From positions 1 to 64,000 of the forward strand of contig CAZVZX010000005.1 of the NCBI GenBank assembly GCA_964631235.1: a stretch of 64,000 nucleotides of DNA, given 5' to 3'. The stretch comes from JARKPK01 sp964631235. Lineage in GTDB: Bacteria > Planctomycetota > Planctomycetia > Pirellulales > Thermoguttaceae. The translations under genes and the position numbers were made by a program. Below, piece by piece: positions 51,267 to 60,750 of the stretch (its first letter is position 1; every line of letters begins with the position of its first letter). The notes under the pieces are model-generated. The model saw only the letters and a list, made by a program, of their open reading frames with translations, had not been told where the DNA came from and did not search any database.

Positions 51267-52595
51267 CTACGCCTCGGCGCTGTTGGGTGAATCCGTTGCA
51301 GCGCCGGTAGTCGGGCCGTCGGCGGGTTCCGCCACCGCCTCGCTCGACTCCGACGCCGGGGCGGCATCGCTTTCCGCCCCTTGCTGATTGGCGGCCTCTT
51401 GCCGCTCAAGCTCGCGTTGTTGGCGACGTTGCATCGCCGCTTGTTTTTCCGCTTCTTCCGCCTTGGCTTCGGCCTGGGCGACAATCGACTGAACCTGTTC
51501 CTCGGAAAGGCCGCCCATCTCCATCAACACATCCGGCTCGATGGTGGAAAGCTCGTCATACGTCAGGAAGCCCTCGCCCACCAACCGCTCGGCCAATTCA
51601 GGCTCAATCCCCTCGATCGAGGCAAAGCCCTGCACCGCGCGATCGATCTCTTCGTCGAGCTCGTCGCGCGTCATGATCTCGATATCCCAACCGGCCAACT
51701 TGCTGGCCAAACGCACGTTTTGACCGCGGCGCCCGATCGCCAGCGACAACTGATCTTCCTTCACCAGCACAATCGCTTTGCCCAGCATGCGGCAGAGGAT
51801 CGTCTCCTCGCATTCCGCCGGCTGGAGGGCGTTGGGAATGAACACATTCATGTCGTCATTCCAACGCACAATGTCGATCCGCTCGCCGGCCAACTCGTCG
51901 GTGATATTCTTAATTCGATTTCCGCGAACCCCGACGCACGCGCCGACGCAATCGACTCGGGGATCGACACTGCTGACCGCCACCTTGGTCCGATAGCCCG
52001 GCTCGCGCGAAATCGCTCGAATCTCGATTATCCCCTCGGCGATTTCCGGAATTTCCTGCTCGAACAACCGTTGAACCAAGTGGGTGGTCGCTCGGCTGAG
52101 AATGACTTTGATGCGGCTGCCCGACTTGCGGACTTCGTACACCGTTGCCCGGATGCGCTCGTTCACATGATGCGATTCGCCGGGAATCTGTTCGCCTCGC
52201 GGAAGGATCGCCTCGACATTCCCCAGCGACACGGTCGCTGTTCCGCCATCGTAACGCTGGATCACGCCGTTGACCAATTGACCGCGAAGTTGCTCGTACT
52301 CTTCGAAAAGGGTGTCTCGTTCCGCCTCTCGGATCTTCTGAATAATTACCTGCTTGGCGGTTTGCGCGCCGATCCGTTCATTGATTTCCTCCGGACTCAA
52401 CGGAATGCCGTTGCGCGTACCGGAAATGACCCCCGACTTCCGATCGATATTGACAACAATCTCGGCGTCATCACCGTAGTGTTTCTTGGCGGCCGACAAG
52501 ATACCGGCCTCGATGCTCTCGAACAGAACCTCCTTGTCGATATTCTTGTCTCGGTGGATTGTGTCCACAATCCGTAGCACTTCGCTGGCGTCCAT
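51267..52595 (-). CDS. nusA: Transcription termination/antitermination factor NusA
   Basis: A 442-residue RNA polymerase-binding factor. The N-terminal domain (MDASEVLRIVDTIHRDKNID) is followed by an S1 domain (about 130-200), two KH domains (AVSSVDPRVDCVGACVGVRG and SLAIGRRGQNVRLASKLAGW) and a helix-hairpin-helix segment (SIEGIEPELAERLVGEGFLT, about 340). A Gln/Glu/Ala-rich tail ends the protein. The ATG at 52595 fits the family N-terminus; an upstream ATG at 52637 is the alternative. It heads the nusA-infB-rbfA group. The usual rimP gene is not upstream. Confidence 0.96.
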   Translation of the reverse strand: MDASEVLRIVDTIHRDKNIDKEVLFESIEAGILSAAKKHYGDDAEIVVNIDRKSGVISGTRNGIPLSPEEINERIGAQTAKQVIIQKIREAERDTLFEEYEQLRGQLVNGVIQRYDGGTATVSLGNVEAILPRGEQIPGESHHVNERIRATVYEVRKSGSRIKVILSRATTHLVQRLFEQEIPEIAEGIIEIRAISREPGYRTKVAVSSVDPRVDCVGACVGVRGNRIKNITDELAGERIDIVRWNDDMNVFIPNALQPAECEETILCRMLGKAIVLVKEDQLSLAIGRRGQNVRLASKLAGWDIEIMTRDELDEEIDRAVQGFASIEGIEPELAERLVGEGFLTYDELSTIEPDVLMEMGGLSEEQVQSIVAQAEAKAEEAEKQAAMQRRQQRELERQEAANQQGAESDAAPASESSEAVAEPADGPTTGAATDSPNSAEA

Positions 52596-53031
52596 CGAAC
52601 TAACTGCCGATCGATTCAAGGATTCGGTGACGGTCATCCGCCAAAAAACAATACCACCCGCCCGCTCGGACGACTTGTTTTCGCCCAAGACGCTTCAAAA
52701 CGTTTTACCATCATAGTTTAGAAGCGACGGTAATCTCGTAAAGATACACCCCCATCCGCAGACTGTCAAGGTAGTGCCCCGACCGGGCCGCTGCTCGGCA
52801 GCCCTGCGGCCGAAACCCGCCGGCCTTCTGGCTTACCGCTCGCCCTAATTGCCGAAAAGGCGAAGACTTACTCGGCGGCAGTCCGACGGACTCCCATTGC
52901 CACACCTGATGCCAGCCGGCAGCGACACTCTCGCCGCAAGCACCTGAAGCGATCGATTATGCACGTTCGTTCATTTTCGATCTGCCACCGAATCGCGCGA
53001 CGAGAGGGTGCTTCGTCCGGTTCCCGAACGG
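52596..53031. other. Gene-free region upstream of nusA
   Basis: The nusA promoter should be here. No rimP, tRNA or other gene is seen. An AT-rich segment near 52690-52745 is the most promoter-like part. Confidence 0.4.
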
Positions 53032-55362
53032 TCATTGTTGCTCGACTCGCACAACGCTGGGCTGTTGCCCGCGGACGATTCCCACTTGAAGCACCTCGCC
53101 CGCCTTTTTCTGCCGCTCGAGCAACTCGGCAAGCGACTTGACCGGCTGAGCGTTGACACTCTGGATCAGATCGCCGGTCCGAAAACCGCACTTCGACGCG
53201 GCGGAATCGGCCGGCACTTCGACGAGCAGAACGCCCCCCGCCTCCTTGCTCACGCCGTATGCCGAGTACTCCTCGCCCTGAAGATCTCTCGCCTTAGCTC
53301 CGAGCCAACGGTGCAGTTCGACGGGCGCTGCAACCGGCGCGGCCGTTCGCAGCGGCGGAATCGCCGGGACGCGCGCGATCGCCTTCAGCCGCGGCGATTG
53401 CACGCCGAAACGATCCATCGGGAAGTTCTGAAATCCAATCGCGATCGCAGGCGAATCCTTCTTCACGCGAAAGTCGCCGCCGAGCGGATCCTCGAACAGA
53501 GCGTCGCCCACCAGCGAATGGCGATCGCAGCCATGCTCGGCGAACTTCGTGCGGTCGGCCTCGGAGGTGGTGAACAAGTTACGATCGATCACTTCGCCCC
53601 ACTTCCCTTTCGGCATTCCACCGGCCGGGCGGTATGCTCCCATCCAGATGTTGCCGGTCACCTCGTCGCCGCTGTTGTCGAACCAAACATGAGGATGAAG
53701 CGAGTTATTGACTGCGATATTGTTTCGAACCTTGCGATGAAACCCCTCGCGCAGCTTCAGCCCGCCACGCAAGAAGAGGTTGTTGTAGATTTCATAATTC
53801 GAGGAGCCGTCATCGAGGTCCACGTCCCAGCCGTGATCGCAGCGCCACCGGCTGTTGCGGATGACGTTCGGCCGCACCATGTCCAACTTCGCTAATTGCG
53901 GCAGTTCCGCGGCCGGGGCGTCTTCAAGCCCCCAAAATCGGTCGCGCCCCCACGAGTTGAAGCTGCCGTGGTCGCCGGTTTCGAGCACGGTGTCGAACAC
54001 GTCGCAGAACTCGATCACGTGCCCTCCGAAGGTTCCTTCGCTGATGTTGATTCCCGCCCGCGACGCCTCATAAATCGAGCAGTGCCGAATCGTGATTCCC
54101 ATGGCCATCGAGAGCTGAATACCCGTCGCTTGTTTCTCGACCACGCCGATGCCGCGGATCAAACAGTCTTCCACAAGGCAATCGGCCGGGTAGTTGTTTG
54201 TTTGCGGGCCCGGGGTTTTGTCGATCCGATGGTAGCTTTGGCGTTGACGATATTCGAATAGCGGGCTGCGGACGGCCTTCGGATCGCCGACGAACGCAAC
54301 AGCGCTTGCCCCGGTGTTTCGGATGTCGCAACCGCGGATGACAACTCGGCGGTTGTAATTGTTGACGAACACGGCGTTGCCGCCCAGTTGGTCGAAGTCG
54401 CAGTCCACCACCGAACAATCTTCGGTGCCGTCGAACATCACCGCGCCGCCGCGATAAATGGTCCAATCGCTACGGAGCAGCGGTTCACGCACGTCCATGA
54501 AGGTGCGCGCCGCATGGCGAAAAACGATCCCGCGGAGCGTTACGCCGCGAACCGGCTCGTTGGGCGTGCCGCGAAACTCAACCAGATGCCGCAAGCGAAC
54601 CACCTCGACGACGGCCTCTTCCAAGTTCACTTCAGCGGCAGGCATGAAGTAGAGCACCGCAGACTGGGCATCGTGGAACCATTCGCCGGGGGCGTCGAGT
54701 TCCTCGAAGATGTTTTCGACAAAGCGATGCTGCGGGTGCATCCCCATCTGCCGGTTGTTCTGCCAACCACCTTCGTAAGACACTTCGTTCTTGTCGTTCT
54801 TGCCGGTAATGCGATAGTGATACCCGCCCCAATGCGCGCGATGCATGGCATGAATGAACCCGCCGGTCGGATCGCTCCATCGGGCGGCCCGTTGCGGGGC
54901 GAATGCGTCTGCCGCAAAGCCGCCATAGGGCCGCACGTTCGCGTCGAAGTTCGGATAGCGGGCCATCCGCTGCAATCGGCCGTTGATGAAGAGCTGATCG
55001 AAGGCCGTGCCCGCCGGCGTGCGCGCCTTCATCACCCCATTGCCGCACGGCTGCCATTGAAGATCGATTTTCTCGCCGCCGCTAATGACCACCGTTTCGC
55101 CCGCCGCAGCGCGATATTCGCATCCGTTGTCGGCCGGGGTGAATACAACCGTTTCCGGCAAGTAATACACGCCGGCATGAAGCGTTACGCACGCCCCTTT
55201 CGCCGCACGCGCTGCCCGTTGTGCGCGGCCGATCGTTGCAAAGGGTTCCGCGGCCGTGCCGGCCGACGCATCGTTGCCCGCCGGCGAAACGTGATACTCC
55301 GCCGCTTGGGCCAAAATCGGCGACAGAACCAGAGCGAACACAAGGGGCACGTGCCTGTTCAT
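53032..55362 (-). CDS. Secreted right-handed beta-helix protein with C-terminal PDZ domain
   Basis: A 776-residue protein with a cleavable signal (RHVPLVFALVLSPILAQAAE, residues 3-22). The AEYHVSPAGNDASAGTAAEP start of the mature part is the standard opening of secreted beta-helix proteins. Parallel beta-helix coils run to about residue 620 (examples: CSVVDCDFDQLGGNAVFVNN, VVIRGCDIRNTGASAVAFVG, CSIYEASRAGINISEG). Residues about 690-776 form a PDZ domain (AGGVLLVEVPADSAASKCGF, RTGDLIQSVNAQPVKSLAEL). Such proteins bind or cleave polysaccharide; no catalytic residues could be assigned. It lies 117 bp downstream of a sulfatase in the same direction, which suggests joint action on a sulfated polysaccharide. 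Confidence 0.82.
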   Translation of the reverse strand: MNRHVPLVFALVLSPILAQAAEYHVSPAGNDASAGTAAEPFATIGRAQRAARAAKGACVTLHAGVYYLPETVVFTPADNGCEYRAAAGETVVISGGEKIDLQWQPCGNGVMKARTPAGTAFDQLFINGRLQRMARYPNFDANVRPYGGFAADAFAPQRAARWSDPTGGFIHAMHRAHWGGYHYRITGKNDKNEVSYEGGWQNNRQMGMHPQHRFVENIFEELDAPGEWFHDAQSAVLYFMPAAEVNLEEAVVEVVRLRHLVEFRGTPNEPVRGVTLRGIVFRHAARTFMDVREPLLRSDWTIYRGGAVMFDGTEDCSVVDCDFDQLGGNAVFVNNYNRRVVIRGCDIRNTGASAVAFVGDPKAVRSPLFEYRQRQSYHRIDKTPGPQTNNYPADCLVEDCLIRGIGVVEKQATGIQLSMAMGITIRHCSIYEASRAGINISEGTFGGHVIEFCDVFDTVLETGDHGSFNSWGRDRFWGLEDAPAAELPQLAKLDMVRPNVIRNSRWRCDHGWDVDLDDGSSNYEIYNNLFLRGGLKLREGFHRKVRNNIAVNNSLHPHVWFDNSGDEVTGNIWMGAYRPAGGMPKGKWGEVIDRNLFTTSEADRTKFAEHGCDRHSLVGDALFEDPLGGDFRVKKDSPAIAIGFQNFPMDRFGVQSPRLKAIARVPAIPPLRTAAPVAAPVELHRWLGAKARDLQGEEYSAYGVSKEAGGVLLVEVPADSAASKCGFRTGDLIQSVNAQPVKSLAELLERQKKAGEVLQVGIVRGQQPSVVRVEQQ

Positions 55363-55478
55363 GGGTCTTTCCGTGGGGCTAAACCACACCGCCGCAATTG
55401 GAAAAAAGTTCGGCCTTCGGCGTTGCCGGTGATGTCGAGCCGATTTCGGCCACCGCGAGAACGATCCTTCCGACCGGA

Positions 55479-57404
55479 TCAAAAGTCGGTGCGCGTGGGT
55501 TTCGCGTTCTTGGAAGCGATCTCGATCCAGTCGATCTCAACGGGCGTCTTCTGTGCGGGAAGGTAGAGCCGCACAACGCCGAGCGGCCCCTGAGCCGGTA
55601 GCTCGACGGCGACCTCCTCCCAGCGGCCGCCCCGAAGCGAGTAATTCACACGATTGGCTTCGGTACCTGGTCCCCCAGGCAGCCAATCGACGTGCGAGGC
55701 CGATTCGTCCGCCTTGATGCGGAACGTCACGGTCGCCGAACCGCCGTGCTTCCCGGCGGAAAAGCCGAGAAAACTCGCCTCGGTCAGTTGGCTGACGATC
55801 AGCACGCCATCCTTAACCGCCGCCTTGCAGCCGCGAGCCTTCCATCCGTGCAAGGCCGGGTCGCTTTCATCCTTCGCATTGCCTTGCGGACCGCGAGCCG
55901 CAGCAGGAGCGTTCTTGCCGCGGGCTTGCGGTCGCGGCTTGCCCTCGAGTTCCGGGCGGTATTGCGCCGGATCGAACTTCGGATTCGGCACAGGCACCAC
56001 GGCATTCGTTTCCGCCAAGAATCGATCGATCAATGCATCGAGCTCGGCCACAAGCTCCGGCCGAGAGGGGGCAAGATCGTTCCTTTCGCCAGGGTCGTTG
56101 CCAAGATGAAACAGCAAATAGCGGTGCGCGCCGTTCTCGCCGCCATGGAAGATGCGAATTAGCTTGTAGTCGCCGCGGTGAACCGACACGCTCGGCGGAA
56201 GCCAGTCGGGCACAGGTGGATTGTGCGGAAAATATTGAAACAGGGGACGCTCAGGCATGCTCTCGCCTCTCAATGCCGGCAGAATGCTGCGGCCGTCGAA
56301 CTTCTGGCCTTGTGCCGGCTCGACGCCCAAACCGTCGAGGATCGTCGGATAGTAGTCTTCGCTTTGAATCATCGCATCGCTGCGACTTCCCGGCCGAGTA
56401 ACGCCCGGCCAAACAACGACGCATGGCACCCGCGTGCCGCCTTCGAACATCGTCGCCTTACCTCCGCGCAGCGGGCGGTTACTCGTGGGCGTTGTGCCGT
56501 CGATTTCGTTGTACATGTTGCCGCCGTTATCGGAGGTGAAGATGACGATCGTCTTCTCCGCAAGCCCGAGGCGGTCGATGGCATCGAGCAGCGTGCCGAC
56601 GGCGTCGTCCATGCTCTCGATCATCGCGGCATAGGTCGGGCTGCGCTGCGCATCGTTCGGGTTGACTCGGGCACGATGCTTCTCAACAAGGGCTTTTTTC
56701 GCATCGAACGGCGCATGCACGCTGAATTGCCAGTAATTCAAGAAGAACGGCCGATCCTTGTTCCGTTCCATCCAAGCCACGGCTTCGCGCGCCATTCTGT
56801 CTTCAATGTGTTCGCCGGGAACCGATTCCTTGAAGTCGTTGAACTTCCAGGGCGCCACATAACTGCCCGCCGGGCCGGGGCCCGAGTGATGAGGCACGTC
56901 CACATCGAATCCGTGCTGCAACGGCGAGTACGGTTCGGCGCCCAAGTGCCATTTGCCGAAATGGCCTGTGGCGTAGCCCAATTCCTTCAGCGTTTCGGCA
57001 AGCGTGCGGTATTCGGTCTTCAGCCGCGAAACGGGGATGGGCTGAATCGCCTTCTGGTCGGCGGCGGCTGCCTTGCCCACCGTTGCTTCGAGAACTACCT
57101 CCGGAAGGTGACAATTCGGTGTGGTAATGCCCGTCCGGGCCGGACTGAGCCCGGTGAGAATGGCCGCACGGGTCGGCGAACACAGTGGGCTGGCCGAATA
57201 AGCGCGCGTGAACACCGTCCCCCGCTTCGCCAGCCGCTCGACGTTGGGCGTTTGATAGAAGGCCGTAGTGCCGTAGAGCGTCGTATCGCTCCAGCCCAAG
57301 TCGTCGGCAAGAATGAACACGATGTTCGGTTTCTGCCGCTCAGCGGCCGGAAGGACGGCAACTGCGGTGAAAAGGATGAGAACAGCCAAGCCAGAAGCCT
57401 TCAT
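55479..57404 (-). CDS. Secreted sulfatase (formylglycine-dependent)
   Basis: A 641-residue protein with a signal peptide (MKASGLAVLILFTAVAVLPA, then AE). The arylsulfatase fold is complete: metal-binding NIVFILADDLGWSD (about residue 27), the formylglycine motif SPLCSPTRAAILTG with the modified cysteine at 75, GKWHLG (about 150), and FTSDNGGNMYNEIDG (about 285). After the catalytic domain (to about 480) a Pro/Lys-rich linker leads to a beta-sandwich-like extension of 130 residues (DPALHGWKARGCKAAVKDG to IDWIEIASK) that could bind carbohydrate. AGGAGG lies 8 nt before the ATG. An enzyme converting the cysteine is needed but is not in this window. Confidence 0.92.
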   Translation of the reverse strand: MKASGLAVLILFTAVAVLPAAERQKPNIVFILADDLGWSDTTLYGTTAFYQTPNVERLAKRGTVFTRAYSASPLCSPTRAAILTGLSPARTGITTPNCHLPEVVLEATVGKAAAADQKAIQPIPVSRLKTEYRTLAETLKELGYATGHFGKWHLGAEPYSPLQHGFDVDVPHHSGPGPAGSYVAPWKFNDFKESVPGEHIEDRMAREAVAWMERNKDRPFFLNYWQFSVHAPFDAKKALVEKHRARVNPNDAQRSPTYAAMIESMDDAVGTLLDAIDRLGLAEKTIVIFTSDNGGNMYNEIDGTTPTSNRPLRGGKATMFEGGTRVPCVVVWPGVTRPGSRSDAMIQSEDYYPTILDGLGVEPAQGQKFDGRSILPALRGESMPERPLFQYFPHNPPVPDWLPPSVSVHRGDYKLIRIFHGGENGAHRYLLFHLGNDPGERNDLAPSRPELVAELDALIDRFLAETNAVVPVPNPKFDPAQYRPELEGKPRPQARGKNAPAAARGPQGNAKDESDPALHGWKARGCKAAVKDGVLIVSQLTEASFLGFSAGKHGGSATVTFRIKADESASHVDWLPGGPGTEANRVNYSLRGGRWEEVAVELPAQGPLGVVRLYLPAQKTPVEIDWIEIASKNAKPTRTDF

Positions 57405-58036
57405 CGCTTTGTCCTCCTGGATTGTTGACCGACGGCGCCCTTTGCAGAAAAAGTCTCACTCGCAACGCCAGTCAAACACTGCCGAGCGACTGCGGCTGCG
57501 CCGTTTGCTTCTCGTTCGAGGTTGGATTGGGAGGGAATCGGGGCGGGGTGTCGCCTGCCAACGCGACTCCGCTCAACGGCCTGCTCCGGTTGAGCGTTGG
57601 CGGGCGAATTCCAACTGCATCCTACCTATTTTCCGCCGACATTGCCAGCAATTTACAGCCAGCGGATGCACAGCCGGCAGGAAGGTTGCCAACCACGTCG
57701 CGGCGTGATAAGCTGCATCCATTCTGCCGGGTGATGCTCGATAATCTGATGCGTCACAGCGGGCGATGCGACGAGGGTGGCCGGCACCGTTTCACGAACA
57801 CCGACCGCCGAGAGTCATTGGATTTTGGTGAGACATCCGGGGCATAGTGGCGGCTCGTCGGTTAGGTTACAAGGCCCCCGGTGTATGCGGCAGAATCTGC
57901 GGCGAGGAATCGGACCGCAGCAGTGCGGGGCAGTGTTCGATCGGTGCGACACGGCCGGAGAAGATCGAGTCGCACCGTCGCGGTTCGCAGTGCTCGGAAG
58001 GCGCCGGGCGGGCTGTTCTTCGATAGGAGCAACGCG
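57405..58036. other. Divergent intergenic region between sulfatase and csrA
   Basis: No gene is seen in 630 bp. The right end has AGGAG before the csrA start. The region must hold promoters for both neighbours; none can be placed confidently. Confidence 0.45.
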
Positions 58037-58267
58037 ATGCTGGTTGTCTCCCGCAAAGTCGGCGAGCGAGTTTGGATCGGCGATCAGATCTCTGTGACGA
58101 TCGTTCGTGTTGCCCAAGGCGTTGTTCGCATCGGCATCGAGGCGCCTTCGGAGATGACGATTATTCGCGATGAATTACGTCAGAACGCCGCGGTTCGCGC
58201 CACGGCGTCGCCCGATTCGTCAGGCGAGTCTTCCTCGATCGAAGATCTCTCGCGCAAACCCCGCTGA
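58037..58267 (+). CDS. csrA: Carbon storage regulator CsrA
   Basis: A 76-residue RNA-binding protein that binds GGA motifs in mRNA leaders. It opens MLVVSRKVGERVWIGDQISV, followed by VVRIGIEAPSEMTIIRDEL, with the conserved R near residue 6 and the RxGIEAP core. The tail of about 20 residues is Ser-rich. AGGAG lies 8 nt before the ATG. It stands alone: no flagellar or fliW gene is adjacent, and it converges with ftsQ. Confidence 0.93.
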   Translation: MLVVSRKVGERVWIGDQISVTIVRVAQGVVRIGIEAPSEMTIIRDELRQNAAVRATASPDSSGESSSIEDLSRKPR

Positions 58268-58526
58268 ATCGGCCGGCTGAGCGAAAAAGCGGTCTGCAAC
58301 CAAGGCGAGTCGGCCGGGGGCACGCAACCGGCAGCCGGTCCGCATTCACCTTTCTCGCTTCGTATCCAACGGGTGCGGTGTCTCGAAATGCTGCGATCTC
58401 CGACCGCTTGTTGACATACAGATTCCAGCCACTGCAATCCGCGTACTGCCGGGGAAACGCACGGCCGCAAACCCGAGCACGACTTGTTCAATAGGCCTCT
58501 CGGGATGCTCGCCGAGCGGCGGGAGG

Positions 58527-59399
58527 TCAGGGCCGTCGTGCCGGCAGGTTGCGTACGTCCCACAACTGCTGATCGCCGCCGGGGGATGTCGGCTGCGGGC
58601 GGGCGAAGAACGCATCGAGCCGGGCGATCTTTTCACTGGCGGGCAATTCACTCGAATCGGTCGTCGCCGGAGAGCGTCCCCAGTAGATGCGACGACCATC
58701 GCGCGTCACCAGTTGATAGACGTAGTCTTCCGGTGACGAGCCCAGCGGACGAACGGAAGACACCATGTGATCCAGCCCCCAGCCGGCCCAATGGTCGGCA
58801 AGCACCGCGGCAATTTGCGCGCCGCCGAACACGCGGGGATCGCCCCAGCGTTCGCCCATCGCCCCAAGCGGCTGCGTCTCAATCGCGGCCAAGCGAGGCA
58901 GTCGCAGTTGCTCGGCTTGCGTCAAGTCTCCGTTGGGCAGCAAAACCCCCTCGTGATCCACCGGCAAGAGACCGGCAGGCGTTTCGACCATCAACACCGG
59001 TCGGCGGTATTCCAGTTCGACGATCACACGCGCCGGGTGTCGCTTTTCGACGCGGCGCACCGAGCGAATCCAAGGATGAAGAGAAAAGGCGCCGGCCAGC
59101 CGTTCCGTCACGTCGGCGTCGAGCAGCCGCAAGGCTCCGCCGAGCTGGACTGCGCGAAACACCTCACCGCGGATATCGGTTCGAATCCACGACGGCGGCG
59201 GGGTGATCTCGATCGACTCAGCGGTGATTGCGTAGTCGGGGCCGGAAAGCACCTGCCCGCGAACCTCCGACCACATCCAGTACCACAGGCCGAAAAAGAC
59301 GCCCATCGTGGCAACCGAGGCAATCGGTGTGCGACGAACTTGAAGCTTGGCAACAAGCTTGTTCCACCAATGTTCCGCCTTGCCTTTCGGTTTTGCCAT
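58527..59399 (-). CDS. ftsQ: FtsQ/DivIB-like cell division protein (POTRA domain)
   Basis: A 290-residue protein with a short basic cytoplasmic N-terminus, one membrane helix (about 27-44, VATMGVFFGLWYWMW) and a periplasmic POTRA-like domain (about 85-150: GALRLLDADVTERLAGAFSL, HPWIRSVRRVEKRHPARVIV, ELEYRRPVLMVE), then LLPVDHEGVLLPNG, the usual FtsQ continuation. The similarity is moderate, and the position after ddl supports the call. FtsQ links division proteins in the inner membrane. Here ftsA and ftsZ do not follow. The ATG at 59399 is chosen because the preceding frame has no membrane-protein character. Confidence 0.75.
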   Translation of the reverse strand: MAKPKGKAEHWWNKLVAKLQVRRTPIASVATMGVFFGLWYWMWSEVRGQVLSGPDYAITAESIEITPPPSWIRTDIRGEVFRAVQLGGALRLLDADVTERLAGAFSLHPWIRSVRRVEKRHPARVIVELEYRRPVLMVETPAGLLPVDHEGVLLPNGDLTQAEQLRLPRLAAIETQPLGAMGERWGDPRVFGGAQIAAVLADHWAGWGLDHMVSSVRPLGSSPEDYVYQLVTRDGRRIYWGRSPATTDSSELPASEKIARLDAFFARPQPTSPGGDQQLWDVRNLPARRP

Positions 59400-59590
59400 G
59401 GTGCATAGATCCCACGAAGCCGGTACCGGACGGCAGCGGCCGGAGCAATGAGAAGCCCGGAACTCACTCGGCCGGCCGAAAACGAGTAGGCGGGGCGACG
59501 GCGGGGCCAGACCTGCGCGGTCGATAACGGCTGGCCCAAGCGAGTAGTTCACCCCATCGAGCCAAACCTCTCCGCCCTCCGGGCGCTGTC

Positions 59591-60523
59591 TCACCGCGCC
59601 GCATCGCGCACCAGCCGATCGCAAAGCTGCGGCAGCGATAGTCCGGCCGCCTGCGCCGCCAGCGGGGCAAGGCTCCTGGCCGTCATGCCCGGCGTCGTGT
59701 TCACTTCAAGCAGCCACGGGCGGCCCTGCGGGTCGAGCCGCAAATCAACCCGCGAAAGTCCTTCCACGCCCAACGCCTCGGCCGCCGCCAGCGCCATCTC
59801 GATCACCTTATCGGCTAACATCGGCTCCAGCGGGGCAGGAAGACGATATCGAGTGGCAGAGCTTGAGTATTTCGCCTCATAGTCGAAAACGGAATCGGCG
59901 GCTTCAATCTCGACGAGCGGAAACGCCGTTTGCCCCAGCAAAGTTGCCGTGATTTCCCGCCCCGGCACAAACCGTTCGATCAGCATAACTGATCCGAACT
60001 GCGCACCGTGAGCGACGGCCGCAACGATTTCGTCGGCGGTGGCGGCCAGCCGCAATCCAATGCTCGAACCTTGATCGTCCGGCTTGACGACCACCCGCCG
60101 GCCGAGCGCCAACGCCGCGGGCAGCCACTGCTGCGGCGGCTCGTCGGCCGTCACACACAGCCACGGCGGAGTGGGCAAACCCAAATCGCTCCAAATCGCT
60201 TTGGCCGCCGACTTGTGCATCGCCTTCCGTGATGCGTCCGGTCCACTGCCCGTGTACCGCACTCCGTGATCTTGCAGCCATTGCTGCACGCGACCATCTT
60301 CGCCCGCGGCGCCGTGCAACGCCAAAAAGCAAACATCATCCGGGCGCCAGTCGATTTGATCGAGCGCGGTCGTCGCCGGATCGACCCGTTCGACCCAGTA
60401 CCCGGCGGACTGCAACGCTTCGGCAACCGCATTGCCGCTGCGAATGCTGATTTCGCGTTCGGCCGAGTCGCCGCCCAACAAAACGATGACGCGGCCGACC
60501 GCGGGAATGCTCGCGTCGGTCAT
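59591..60523 (-). CDS. ddl: D-alanine--D-alanine ligase
   Basis: A 310-residue ATP-grasp enzyme that makes the D-Ala-D-Ala dipeptide of peptidoglycan. Motifs are in order: LLGGDSAEREISIRSGNAVA (about 14), FLALHGAAGEDGRVQQWLQ (about 70), YTGSGPDASRKAMHKSAAK (about 96), VVKPDDQGSSIGLRL (about 150), RVDLRLDPQGRPWLLEVNTT (about 270) and PGMTARSLAPLAA. All ATP- and Mg-binding residues expected are present. GGGAGGA precedes the ATG at 60523. It lies between murB and ftsQ in the leftward cell-wall cluster. Confidence 0.93.
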   Translation of the reverse strand: MTDASIPAVGRVIVLLGGDSAEREISIRSGNAVAEALQSAGYWVERVDPATTALDQIDWRPDDVCFLALHGAAGEDGRVQQWLQDHGVRYTGSGPDASRKAMHKSAAKAIWSDLGLPTPPWLCVTADEPPQQWLPAALALGRRVVVKPDDQGSSIGLRLAATADEIVAAVAHGAQFGSVMLIERFVPGREITATLLGQTAFPLVEIEAADSVFDYEAKYSSSATRYRLPAPLEPMLADKVIEMALAAAEALGVEGLSRVDLRLDPQGRPWLLEVNTTPGMTARSLAPLAAQAAGLSLPQLCDRLVRDAAR

Positions 60524-60615
60524 GGGGCTATCGTCCTCCCGAACGTGTCGCCGGAGTGATGTCCTATTCGGGCCATCATCGGGTGATCGACCGCTCGCGC
60601 CGAAGCACTCCAAAG

Positions 60616-60705
60616 AATCGCGAAAGACGGAAAGCGGTTCAAACGGGGATCGAGCGCAATCGGCCGCTTCGTTGCAACAGCGGCCGACTGCGCGATTGTG
60701 TGACG
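60616..60705 (+). repeat. Dispersed intergenic repeat family 1, copy 6
   Basis: ATCGCGAAAGACGGAAAGCG, then GTTCAAACGGGG, then CAATCGGCCGCTTCGTTGCA, then CAGCGGCCG and CGCGATTGTGTGA. It shares GCGAAAGACGGAAAGC and the ATCGGCCGC-TCGTT block with copy 5. It fills most of the gap between ddl and murB, a rare case of the repeat inside an apparent operon. Confidence 0.7.
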
Positions 60706-60750
60706 CCATTTAGCCGCCGACGGCCGGTTCGCGGCTATTATCAGCGGCAT

